Source of the DNA: Ruminococcaceae bacterium UBA5891
GTDB lineage: Bacteria; Bacillota; Clostridia; Oscillospirales; Acutalibacteraceae
DNA: 19,870 nt
Direction of reading: 5' to 3'
NCBI GenBank assembly: GCA_002431945.1
Contig: DJET01000055.1
Coordinates: 1 to 19,870 of the forward strand
The notes under the pieces were generated by a model that was given only the letters and a program-made list of their open reading frames with translations, did not search any database and had not been told where the DNA came from. Position numbers and translations under genes: made by a program. This document shows, piece after piece, positions 1 to 9,000 of this stretch (position 1 is its first letter; every line of letters starts with the position of its first letter).

Positions 1-50
1 TTGACTTTTCACCATAGGACTTTGTTTAAAATTTTAAAAGCCTTTAAAGC

Positions 51-1664
51 TTAAAGTACAACACGGTAAGCCTTGCCCGGCTCAAGAGTAACCTTTGCGC
101 CGTTCGCCGCGGCCTTGCCCGCCTCGCTCCACGCGCCGTCGTTATAAGAGCCGTACGTTACGGATGAAGGCGCGGACGGGAACGTAAAGTCTGCCGCTTG
201 GCTTGAGAAGCAGTAATATGCGCCGTCGGGACCCTTTAAAACAAGTCCGCTGGCTCCGTACTTTGCAGAGGGATTACTGTAATCATACGTAATCTTTTTA
301 TCGCCGAGCTTTTTGGTATCGCTTGCAACGTTTTTCATTTTAACGTTAAAGCCCGCCATATCGGATACAGGAACAGAAGCCAATAATTCCTTTAAAGCGC
401 CCACGCTGTTGGACATAGCGATAAATTCCTTAGTGCTGCCCTCGATCTCGCCCTTGTAAGGCGTGCCGAGAATTTGGGTACCGTCGCGTTCTTCATACTT
501 ATCGGGATTAAGGCGATATAAGCCGTGGTGGCCCGAAAAGCCTATATCGATCAAATCGTACCAGCCCATACCGTATCCGTTAACAAGGTGATAAACGCCC
601 TGACCTATCGCACTCCATACCGAGGGTCCCAATTCAAGATGCGCGGGAATATTGGTGCCCTTGTTGTAAAAGGAAATGTCCTGCGTTGTGTTGGTGTCGT
701 AAAGGTCGGGTCCCACAAGATCAAGATGAGGCTGTTCTATAACCTTATTAACGCGCGCGGGATAATCAAGACCTTCCCATACCTCGTCCCAGCCCGACAT
801 TGTAAGATTTATCTTTGTAATCATACTGTAAGAGCTGTTGTGAACCGCCTCGCCCAATTTATTAAGCAGATCAACCATAACCGAGAACTGACTGAGCCAG
901 TTGCCCATACCGCCTTCGCCCATATCCGGCTCGTTTTCAAGCTGAATGGCAACCGTGCGGCGGTCCTTATCGTATATGTTTATAAAAGCGCAAAGCTGCT
1001 GAATTGCTTCGATTTCCTCATCTATAAATATCTGCTTTGAAAGATCCGGAATCTCCTCGGTTATATCGGGATCGTCAACCTCAAGCGCGGGATACTTAGA
1101 GCGCATCTTCTGCCATTTTCTGAAGCCGCCGTAGCCGCAGTTGTCATAACCGAACCAGTTGATCTGAATTTTCAGATCGTTTTTTATCGCCACGTCGTAC
1201 TGATATTTAAGGTTATCGAAATTATAGGTCTTGCCGTCGTACATATCCTCCCAGTAAATATAGAGAATAACGGTGTCAACGCCCGACTCCTTGATTTTCT
1301 GCATACCCTCTTCAAACATCTTTTTTGCTATCGGAGTGGCAAGCCCGGATTCAAGACCTTTATAACGGAAATGAAGCGCGTTATAAAGATAGGGCTTTCC
1401 GTTATGCTTAATAATGTTTCTGCCGTTGACAGTGGCCACCTCAGCCGCCTTATACGGCGTTAACTTAGAGGTATCTATCTTGCCGTTTTCGCCGATATAT
1501 TCCGAAAGCGGGTCGGCGCTGCCCTGCTGCCCCGACGAGGAAGCTTCTTTGCCGCCCGAACCCGATCCGGACGAATTTTCACTCTTCCCGCAGCCGGCGA
1601 CAGCCAAAAGCATAAGCGCCGCTAAACCGAACGCGAGAATTCTTTTTAAAGAGTATACTTTCAT
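51..1664 (-). CDS. Lipoprotein glycoside hydrolase, clan GH-A, GH35/GH42-like (active paralog)
   Basis: This 537-residue protein is probably a surface-anchored glycosidase. It opens with a lipoprotein signal peptide (hydrophobic residues 10-22, lipobox AVAGC, lipidated Cys25) and a Ser/Gly-rich linker (about 27-50). Residues about 55-430 look like a TIM barrel of clan GH-A: the acid/base is most likely Glu245 in LENEPD and the nucleophile Glu344 in HLELG, both confirmed by alignment with the 1300-residue protein at 6040-9942. Residues about 440-537 form a beta-rich tail ending GKAYRVVL that all three paralogs share. I cannot assign a CAZy family; GH35, GH42 and DUF4978-type proteins are the closest in feel, so beta-galactosidase-like activity is a guess. 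The ATG start has an AAGGTGAG ribosome binding site. It is the last gene of the minus-strand series, 33 bases after its catalytically dead sister (1698-3341). Confidence 0.78.
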   Translation of the reverse strand: MKVYSLKRILAFGLAALMLLAVAGCGKSENSSGSGSGGKEASSSGQQGSADPLSEYIGENGKIDTSKLTPYKAAEVATVNGRNIIKHNGKPYLYNALHFRYKGLESGLATPIAKKMFEEGMQKIKESGVDTVILYIYWEDMYDGKTYNFDNLKYQYDVAIKNDLKIQINWFGYDNCGYGGFRKWQKMRSKYPALEVDDPDITEEIPDLSKQIFIDEEIEAIQQLCAFINIYDKDRRTVAIQLENEPDMGEGGMGNWLSQFSVMVDLLNKLGEAVHNSSYSMITKINLTMSGWDEVWEGLDYPARVNKVIEQPHLDLVGPDLYDTNTTQDISFYNKGTNIPAHLELGPSVWSAIGQGVYHLVNGYGMGWYDLIDIGFSGHHGLYRLNPDKYEERDGTQILGTPYKGEIEGSTKEFIAMSNSVGALKELLASVPVSDMAGFNVKMKNVASDTKKLGDKKITYDYSNPSAKYGASGLVLKGPDGAYYCFSSQAADFTFPSAPSSVTYGSYNDGAWSEAGKAAANGAKVTLEPGKAYRVVL

Positions 1665-1697
1665 AAACTCACCTTACCCTTCATTAAGATAATAAAT

Positions 1698-3341
1698 TTA
1701 TTTTAACAGAATACGGTATACCTTTCCGGCTTCTGCCGTAAAGCTGTTATTTTCACTAAGCGTTACAGCTTCGTCGGAAGGGGTCCATGCGCCGTTCACA
1801 TAGCTTCCCACGGTCGCCTGCGAAACCTTGCCGTCAATTAAGAAGGAGCCGCCGCTGCGCGAAGCGAAAAGATAATAAGCGCCGTAAACGTCCACCAATG
1901 CCGCCGCAACGCCGCCCTGACCCGACGGTGCAGACTCGTTACGGTTAAAGGTAAACGTTATTTCCGTTTTTCCGATTGTTCTTGAGCTTGAACAGGCAAT
2001 ATCCTGCTGCAGGTTATATGTAATAATATCGGACGAATGAAGCGTTGCAAGCAGCGGCGCCGTGTCGTTAAAGCATTTATTCATTAAAGCAATCTCTTCG
2101 TAATTGCTTTCGGTAATAATGTCCTTTCCGAATAAGCTACCGCTTAAAAAGCCCTCTTCACGCTTTACCCAGTCTTTCCCGTCTGCCCTAAAAAGGCCGA
2201 AATCGTTTTCACGAAACGATCTTAGCTCGTAAGCAACAATACCGTACCCGTTTGCGGCAGCGTACGCGCATTGGCTTACAAACCGCCCCGTAATAGGGGT
2301 AAGAGCCGAGATATACGGAATATTATTACCGTACTCAAAGCCTGAAAGATTAGGCAGCTCAAGCGTAAGCCCGCTTGTTCCCACCATATCTATGCTTTCC
2401 GAATCAATAAGTCCATGAAGGCGCTGTCGGTAGCTCATACCGTCGCTTTCCTCTGCAATGTCCGAAGCCGAAAGGCTTACGCAGGTAACCATACGGTAAG
2501 CGGATTGCTTAACCGTTTTCCCAAGCCTTTCCAAAAGGCTGAGCATAGCGGGGAACTGACCCGACCAGCATTTTCCTGTACCCGAATCCGAATTCGGGGA
2601 GTCTGCAAGCTGAATTGACACGGTTCTGGCGTCTTTGTCGTAATAATTAAGCCACGCGCAAAGCTGATTTAAAGCGTCCGCTTCCTCGTCTGCATATATC
2701 GGCACTGCCAAATCGGGTATTTCCTTATTTGACTGTGTGTTTTCAAGCTTTAACGCGGTATAAACAGAGCGGTCGGTCTGCCACGGCATAAATCTGCAGC
2801 CGCCTGCATAATTATAGCCGTTCCAAATAAGCTGAACCGCCATATCATACTTTTTTGCAAGGTCGTAATATATTTCGTATGCCGAAAAGTTGTATCTGCT
2901 GCCGTCGTAAAATACCGACCAGTCAATACTAAGACTGACCGAGCGGTAACCCGCGTCATACGCCCTGCCGAAGCCCTCTTCGAATATTTTATAAACGTCT
3001 TCGGGCGAAACCGATTTATCAGACTGCAAACTCAAAAGATCCCAGTAAACGGAATTGAAAAAATAGGGCTTTCCGTTATGGGAGATATAGCGCCTGCCGT
3101 CGGAATTCCTTTTAACCGCAGAAGCGGTTAACGCAACCTGTCTGCCCGAATCAATCCTTCCGCTGCTGTCAAGCAGGGCTTCAATACTGCCGCGCTCGAA
3201 AACAGCGGACGGGGTATCGCTTACCGGGGGCATATGCGACGAGGCATACGACGAAGCGGTGCCGGCTTTACTGCACCCGCAGGAAAGAATAAGCATTACC
3301 GATAAGATAAATGCAAAAATTTTTTTAACCCTTGCCGACAT
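1698..3341 (-). CDS. Lipoprotein clan GH-A paralog lacking both catalytic glutamates (pseudoenzyme)
   Basis: This 547-residue lipoprotein (lipobox near LILSCGC; Cys21 or Cys23 lipidated) is homologous along its whole length to the protein at 51-1664 and to residues about 575-1088 of the protein at 6040-9942. Where those carry LENEPD it carries LADSPN, so the acid/base Glu is Ser248. In the gap-free 28-residue block ending in NGYG, the nucleophile Glu is Ala346. The conserved GYDNCGYGG segment is also changed. The frame is intact, export signal and C-terminal beta module (ending GKVYRILLK) are kept, so this is not a decaying pseudogene in any visible way. I infer a non-catalytic glycan-binding or accessory role; a relocated catalytic residue cannot be excluded. 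An AGGAG lies only one base from the ATG, so the AAAGGG eight bases upstream is the likelier ribosome binding site. It lies 59 bases after the 3401-5812 gene. Confidence 0.78.
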   Translation of the reverse strand: MSARVKKIFAFILSVMLILSCGCSKAGTASSYASSHMPPVSDTPSAVFERGSIEALLDSSGRIDSGRQVALTASAVKRNSDGRRYISHNGKPYFFNSVYWDLLSLQSDKSVSPEDVYKIFEEGFGRAYDAGYRSVSLSIDWSVFYDGSRYNFSAYEIYYDLAKKYDMAVQLIWNGYNYAGGCRFMPWQTDRSVYTALKLENTQSNKEIPDLAVPIYADEEADALNQLCAWLNYYDKDARTVSIQLADSPNSDSGTGKCWSGQFPAMLSLLERLGKTVKQSAYRMVTCVSLSASDIAEESDGMSYRQRLHGLIDSESIDMVGTSGLTLELPNLSGFEYGNNIPYISALTPITGRFVSQCAYAAANGYGIVAYELRSFRENDFGLFRADGKDWVKREEGFLSGSLFGKDIITESNYEEIALMNKCFNDTAPLLATLHSSDIITYNLQQDIACSSSRTIGKTEITFTFNRNESAPSGQGGVAAALVDVYGAYYLFASRSGGSFLIDGKVSQATVGSYVNGAWTPSDEAVTLSENNSFTAEAGKVYRILLK

Positions 3342-3400
3342 ACTCCTTACCCTTTATACAAGCCTTTTAAAACCTATGGCTTAAACAGCACGGTCGCCGT

Positions 3401-5812
3401 TCAGCCGATAGCCAATAATAATTTTTTAATGCCGCCGAGATCCTGTTCGTCAAGCCTGTTATCCTTAACGGTATCGCAATTTGCCTTGTAAACCTCTGTG
3501 CCGTTAACTCTTGCCGTAAATTCACCATAACGAACCAGATCGCATATATTTACTTTACCGTCGCAGTTAGCGTCGCCCGATAACGTTACTGAGGTATCCT
3601 CCGCATATTGGGTTACTCTGTACGGGCGCATAACAGCCCTGCGAACAGCCGCCTTTACAATTTCAAATTCGGTTTCGTCCTTTATAACATCGCTAAAGCT
3701 GTCATATTTCCAGTCCGCCACCTGATCGCAAAGCTCCTCCGCAAAGGTCATTGCGGCGATAACCTTAGCCGTCTCGCTCATGGTACCGTTATCGCTTTGG
3801 AAGCCATCTATAATGCTGCCGCCCGAAATTTTCAAACGGTTTCCGAGGTATGAGGTTCTGCAATTTTCAATTGCCGTGCCTGCCGGAATATAATAATCCA
3901 CGCTGTCTATCACGTTTAATACCGCCTTATCGCTTATATCGGTATGCTTTGCATAGTGCGTGTCGTCGCCGAACGGAACAGCGGTTCCGTAATAAGCAAG
4001 CTTGGCGTTAGGGAAGCATTTTTTAATTGCGGCTATTGTTTTGTTAAACTCTGTATTGTTTAAGTCTTCGCTGCTGCTTTGCAGAATAACAACGTCCCAG
4101 TCTGCCTTTTCGGCTGCGGCTTTTAAGGTTAACTGCTCTGCTGTGCCGCTTTCGCCGTTATCGCATAAGGTATAAGCCCCTGTTAAGCTGAACGAATCAC
4201 TTGTAATCTCATCTGCATAAGCGCTTAATGCATTTTCCGAAATATAAGCGCCTATTTTAATATCATTAACGCCTATTGCGCTAAAGGCGGTATGCAGATA
4301 AGCCGTCGCTTCCTCTGTAAGCGAATTGCCTATTGCAAGGGCATTTATACTTTCAGTTGTCTGGTTTTCAAGATAAGAAATGATCGGAGCAAAATCCGTA
4401 TATGCATATGCTGTTACACTCCATGCAAGGAAGTCTACAACGTCGCCTTCCTTAACGGTTAAATAAACATTATTATAATCAAAAAGGTTCTTACTGTCTG
4501 TCGGTTTAAATTCCTGTTCACTTCCCTCAACAGTTTTGCCGTTCAGGTTGATTTTTGTATTTACAGTTTGAACAGTGTCTGCCCAGATTGGGGAAGTGTT
4601 TTTATAAGTTTTAATCTGCCCGTCATTTTTAATACATATGTCGCCGTCCTTCGGCGCGGTAAAACGCAAAGCTGTCGCACGCCAACCCCAGTTATCGCCG
4701 TAGTTGTTATTTATCAATAGCTTTCCGTCATGAAAAATCGTATGAATATTATTTGTTTTAGCGTTAGAACCGAGACCGTCCGTTTTATCTGAAGTATAAG
4801 AACCCGTGTTATGCCAACCCGGCTTTACGTCTCTTATAACGGCGATCTTTGTGGTGTATTCGCTGTTGTCTACGGGATTTACGTATTTCATACTCCAAGG
4901 AGCGGAAGTACCGAAATCTGTTATTTCCGTTTTATCCGGATAATTTTCCGTGTCGCTTACATATTTGTTTAAATATTCGTACGCGCTGTAGGATTCCTGA
5001 TATACCTTGGTGTATGCAACGGCAGGATTTATTGAAACCGCGTTTCTTTCACTGCGGGAGCCGTAGCCGTTACTGCCGTCTTCTTTGTATAAAACTTCAA
5101 TTTTAAGGGTGTCGCCCGCCGCCACCTCAATTTCGCCGAAATCGGGGAAATCGGCGGAATGCACGGTTTCGGATATTTGGGCGGTTGCAAGTAATGTTGT
5201 GTTGTGGTAAAAATTGATATCGGCACGCATTACACCGTTTTTATTATGGTATTCGTCGTCCTTTGTTCCGAATGACCAAAACGGTCCCTCGGTCATTGCG
5301 GTTATCGCGTCGCCGTAAAGATCGTACAGCACAACCTCGCCTGCCTTAGGCGCGGTAAATACAAGCGAAGCAGTAGATGTTTTAACATTTTTCGCAAAAT
5401 TATACGTATAAACCGGCGAAATGATCATACGCTTTGAGCTTTTGTTTAATATCGCCCCGAACTTATACAAAAAATCGCTTCCGTTTACGCAGGGACCGAT
5501 ATCTATATAATTATCATCATTATTAAAGATCATCTTATAATAATCCGGTCTGTCTTCATAGCTGGTGTTACATACCAACTTCCAATTGCTTTGGCTTTGG
5601 TCTATTTTAGCAGAGTCTTTATCATCAAGCGCATTACCGAGGTTTTCAGTAAGCCCGTAAAGCTCGTCGTAAGCCTTATAAACCTCGCCCTCGATTTTAT
5701 ATCGACTGTTTTCGCCGGTGAAAATTTTGTTTGACGCACCCAACGCACTTAAGGAGGCCGCTCCAAACAGAATTGCCGCCGTTAAAAAGACCGACAAAAT
5801 CCTTTTTTTCAT
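3401..5812 (-). CDS. Exported dockerin protein with two beta-sandwich modules and an SGNH/DUF4886-like domain
   Basis: This 803-residue protein has a Sec signal peptide (about 1-26, SALGA cleavage region). Residues about 30-268 and 273-482 are two related beta-rich modules, each with an FTAPK-G motif; I do not recognise their family. Residues about 488-700 resemble SGNH hydrolases of the DUF4886 type: AIGNSLT with candidate nucleophile Ser497, then DVVILQSS and a GTAIEN-RTSYLG segment. Where relatives have DGxH, this protein has DGFQ (669-672), so the catalytic His seems missing. Residues about 744-802 are a type I dockerin; loop one (DANCDGKVNICD) is good, loop two (DTVKDNRLDEQD) has Val at the third ligand position. 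The protein should be secreted and bound to a cohesin scaffold. Carbohydrate binding or a weakened esterase are both possible. Start: ATG eight bases after AAAGGAG. A promoter-like sequence precedes it. Confidence 0.75.
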   Translation of the reverse strand: MKKRILSVFLTAAILFGAASLSALGASNKIFTGENSRYKIEGEVYKAYDELYGLTENLGNALDDKDSAKIDQSQSNWKLVCNTSYEDRPDYYKMIFNNDDNYIDIGPCVNGSDFLYKFGAILNKSSKRMIISPVYTYNFAKNVKTSTASLVFTAPKAGEVVLYDLYGDAITAMTEGPFWSFGTKDDEYHNKNGVMRADINFYHNTTLLATAQISETVHSADFPDFGEIEVAAGDTLKIEVLYKEDGSNGYGSRSERNAVSINPAVAYTKVYQESYSAYEYLNKYVSDTENYPDKTEITDFGTSAPWSMKYVNPVDNSEYTTKIAVIRDVKPGWHNTGSYTSDKTDGLGSNAKTNNIHTIFHDGKLLINNNYGDNWGWRATALRFTAPKDGDICIKNDGQIKTYKNTSPIWADTVQTVNTKINLNGKTVEGSEQEFKPTDSKNLFDYNNVYLTVKEGDVVDFLAWSVTAYAYTDFAPIISYLENQTTESINALAIGNSLTEEATAYLHTAFSAIGVNDIKIGAYISENALSAYADEITSDSFSLTGAYTLCDNGESGTAEQLTLKAAAEKADWDVVILQSSSEDLNNTEFNKTIAAIKKCFPNAKLAYYGTAVPFGDDTHYAKHTDISDKAVLNVIDSVDYYIPAGTAIENCRTSYLGNRLKISGGSIIDGFQSDNGTMSETAKVIAAMTFAEELCDQVADWKYDSFSDVIKDETEFEIVKAAVRRAVMRPYRVTQYAEDTSVTLSGDANCDGKVNICDLVRYGEFTARVNGTEVYKANCDTVKDNRLDEQDLGGIKKLLLAIG

Positions 5813-5871
5813 ATTAACCGCTCCTTTATTTTTTGCTTTTTTTACGTAAAATTAAAATCGTCCACATTTAA

Positions 5872-5901
5872 AGTATAATACCTGCGCTTATCAAAACACA
5901 A
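5872..5901 (-). promoter_or_regulatory. Possible sigma-70-type promoter for the 3401-5812 gene
   Basis: On the minus strand a good -10 box (TATACT, 5872-5877) sits 18 bases from a weak -35 box (TTGTGT, 5896-5901). It would give a leader of about 55 bases. The 227-base gap upstream of this gene and the hairpin next to the preceding gene make a separate transcription start plausible. Confidence 0.4.
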
Positions 5902-5923
5902 TATTAAATATTTGCAATCGTAT

Positions 5924-5935
5924 GACAAATTTGTC
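5924..5935. promoter_or_regulatory. Perfect 12-base palindrome, candidate operator
   Basis: GACAAATTTGTC reads the same on both strands and lies about 23 bases upstream of the putative -35 box at 5896-5901, a usual place for an activator site. A regulator cannot be named. Similar GACAA/TTGTC half-sites occur in the 18860-18994 divergent region. Confidence 0.35.
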
Positions 5936-5966
5936 TATATTTTACAGTGAAATACCCTATTTGCCG

Positions 5967-6027
5967 AAAATAAGGCGGAACCCAAACCAAACGCCCGGTT
6001 CGCGGCGGTTAAGGCAAGCGTTCCGCC
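5967..6027 (-). terminator. Inverted repeat after the 1300-residue gene, possible terminator
   Basis: Just past the stop codon of the minus-strand gene ending at 6040, GGCGGAAC (5974-5981) pairs perfectly with GTTCCGCC (6020-6027). On the minus strand the hairpin is followed by TTATTTT. The loop is long (38 bases) and GC-rich, with room for inner pairing (ACGC/GCGT), so it could be a terminator, an attenuator or an RNA-stability element. Confidence 0.38.
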
Positions 6028-6039
6028 CGTTCGGATTTT

Positions 6040-9000
6040 TTAGCCGTAGGCCTCGTATTTTACGGTCGGGTCAACAAAGGTATAAGCGTAGGTTGAGCCT
6101 GTGTTGGAGATTTCAAAGGTGACCGTATCCCCCTTTGAAATATTAAGGATCAGGGCTTCGGGCGTTCCGGGATTATTACCGCTTGCGGTTACCGTCTGCT
6201 TTATTTCGTTATTTAAATAAACGTTCATTGTAACCGTGTAATTTCCCTGTGCATAAATCGGTTCGTTATATGCCGGCGTTAATCCGCCCTCGCAGCATAC
6301 CCTTACCCTGCCGCTTTCGGGAGCGGTAAACTTAATAATATTAGTGTATCCGTTACACCCTTCCCATGATAAGCCGCCGTTTACAAGCAGCTTGCTGTTA
6401 TAAAATCCTATACCCACATATCCGCTTGTTTTTGTACTGTACGAAGCGATACCCGGCACCGAAATACCGGAATTTATCTGCATATCTCTGAAAACCTTTT
6501 CTCCGTCGGTAACAATATAATCGTTTGCGGGATATGCATTTTTAAGCTTTCCCACGCTCCAGGGTGCGGACAGGCCGAAATTATCCTCTATTTTATCCTT
6601 ATCGGAATACAGCGGCTCGTTTGAGCCGTCGGCTGCGGTAAGGTATTTATTCAAATAATCGTATGCGCGGTATTCCTTTGAAAACCGTATCCGATAAACC
6701 TTACCCGCCTTCGGAGTAACGGTATACCCGTTCTCAGGCGTATATTCTCCGCTGCTTACCCAAGCTCCGTCAGCAAAAGCGCCGGTCTCGGCAGAAATGA
6801 TGCGATCGGAAAATTCAAAGTGGGAATTATCCTGAGTGGCAAATATATAGTAACTGTCGTCATAGTCCGCCAATACCATACCTGCGCCGCCGTATTCAAT
6901 ATCCGGATTATAAAACGTATAGCTTACCGTTCTGCCGTTTAACGCCTTAGTTTCTCTTATTTCTGTTTTTACGTCTCCCGTAAGGCGGTATGCGTCCTGA
7001 TACGTATTAAAGCCCGCCATTCTGTTCCGCGGCAAAGTTGCAAGCATATCCGAAACGGAGTTAATGCATTTTTGCATAGCGTACAGCTCTGTATGGTTAA
7101 TTGCGGAAACATTTGAGGTGTCAACCTTAACGCCGTACTTATAATCGTTGTCGCTGTATATATATTTTGCGCTTATTTTTTGACCCGTGCTGCGCGACCA
7201 GTCGTTAACGCCGCCCAAAAACACGCTGTTATTGCTGTTTACGCTGCAATTTTTAAGCTGATACGGTCCTAAGCCGTAGCCCCTGCTAAGAGACTCTATT
7301 GCCTGACCGATATACCGCTGAAGAACTATTCCGATTTCGGGCGTATGCAATACGTTGCCGTATTCGTCAAACTCGTCCTGATCGTTTAAGCCGTAGTCGT
7401 AAAATCCTATTCCCAACAGGTCTATACCGCTTTTAGACAATGCAAAGGACATACGCTCGTTGTAATCCAGTCCCTCTATTTCCTGATTCCAGCCGTTTGC
7501 CGTAACATTTACACGGGTAACGATTTTAAACGGCGAATTATGAACTGCCTGACCTATTTTGTCAAGAAGATTTACAACATTATAAAATTGACTGAGCCAC
7601 TGCCCGTTGCCGCCTTCGGGGTTATCCGGCTCGTTTTCAAGCTGTATTAAAACCGTTCGGCGATCAGTATCGTATATATTGAGAAACGCCATAAGCTGAG
7701 TAACGGCTTCGCATTCTTCATTTATAAATATATCCTTTGACAGATCGGGCAGCTCCACCGGCAAGCCGAGAGCCTGATAATCAACCTCAAGTTTCGGATA
7801 CTTTTCCCTGTCCGTCTGCCACGGCATATATCCGCCGTAGCCGCAGTTATCATATCCGAACCAGTTTATCTGAACGGTCATATCATATTTTTCGGCAAGA
7901 TCATAAAACTTTTTAATTAAAGAAAAGTCGTATTTTTCACCGTCGAAAATATCCGTCCAGTAAACGTACTGAACCATTGATTTCCAGCCGGCGGATTTTG
8001 CCTGACGGAAGCCCTCTTCGTATATTGACATAATATCGGCGTCATCAATATTGGGGTTTGTTTTTATATAGTTATAACGCCAATGTATCGCATTATAAAA
8101 ATAAGGCTTGCCGTTAAAGCTTATGTAATTTCTTCCGTTTTCCGATACCGTCTCGGACTGCGTAACGGGGGTAAGCCTTGAAATATCGATTTTTCCGTTT
8201 TCGTCCTGATATGCCTCTACGCCCGTATGCTGAGGCTGCGGAATTTCGGCGCCCGAAAGCAATTGACGAAGCAGCTCTGTATCAGCAGCTTCAATTACTC
8301 CGTCGGAATTTATATCGGCATTTTTCAAGTGTGTAACCGAATTTCCCTGCTGGCAGTACTGCTGAATATTTTCAATATCCGCCGCGTCTAAAACTCCGTC
8401 AAAATTTGCGTCTCCCCTGAGATTTGAAATACTGCTTTCACTGTATTTTGATTCCCTTAACGAATAGCGGCAGCGCAAAGCTGTTCTCGCCGCGTTTTCA
8501 ACCGGCGCGTTAAGCTGCGGCGGAACATCCGGAAGCTCTGACAGGGATAAATCGATCTGCCACATACAAAGCGCCTCTGCCCATGTAACCGCGGCAATTG
8601 TTTTTGCAACGGCGGTTATTCCGTTTTCGTCAAACACGGGATAATTAACCGCTTTCAGATAGGACGTTCCCGCATTGCTTATTGCCACGCCGCTCGGCAA
8701 TACAATATCGGTCAATTCCGAAACCGCCGGATCGCAGGCAACATCTGCGGCAAAGCAGGCGGCTGTTTTTGTTCCCGAACCGCAAACGGCTGCGACCTTT
8801 GCCGAAGCCGAATTAAACGCCTGCGTATCAAGTATATATTCGCCCTCTAATACAACAACGTCCCATTCGGCTTTACCGAGTGCGGCTGAAAAGCTTGCCT
8901 GCACCGCCGCAGAATCCGCAGACGAAGAATTGTACTGCAGATAGCTGTATGTATTATCCGCCGCAAAGTCGGAAAGAGCGGCGTTTTCGTCCGTAAGAAC

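Noticed and set aside
1..50. Possible terminator or next gene start after the last lipoprotein gene
   Set aside because: The stretch is AT-rich with small self-complementary runs (TTTAAAATTTTAAA) but no stable hairpin, and the ATG on the minus strand lacks a ribosome binding site and too little sequence is left to judge.
525..1040. Open frame of 171 codons on the plus strand
   Set aside because: It lies wholly inside and antisense to the lipoprotein glycosidase, has no ribosome binding site and no recognisable domain; the minus-strand frame has clear motifs.
1698..3341. Calling the dead paralog a pseudogene
   Set aside because: The frame is complete, the signal peptide and C-terminal module are intact and flanking motifs are conserved, so loss of catalysis is better described as a pseudoenzyme.
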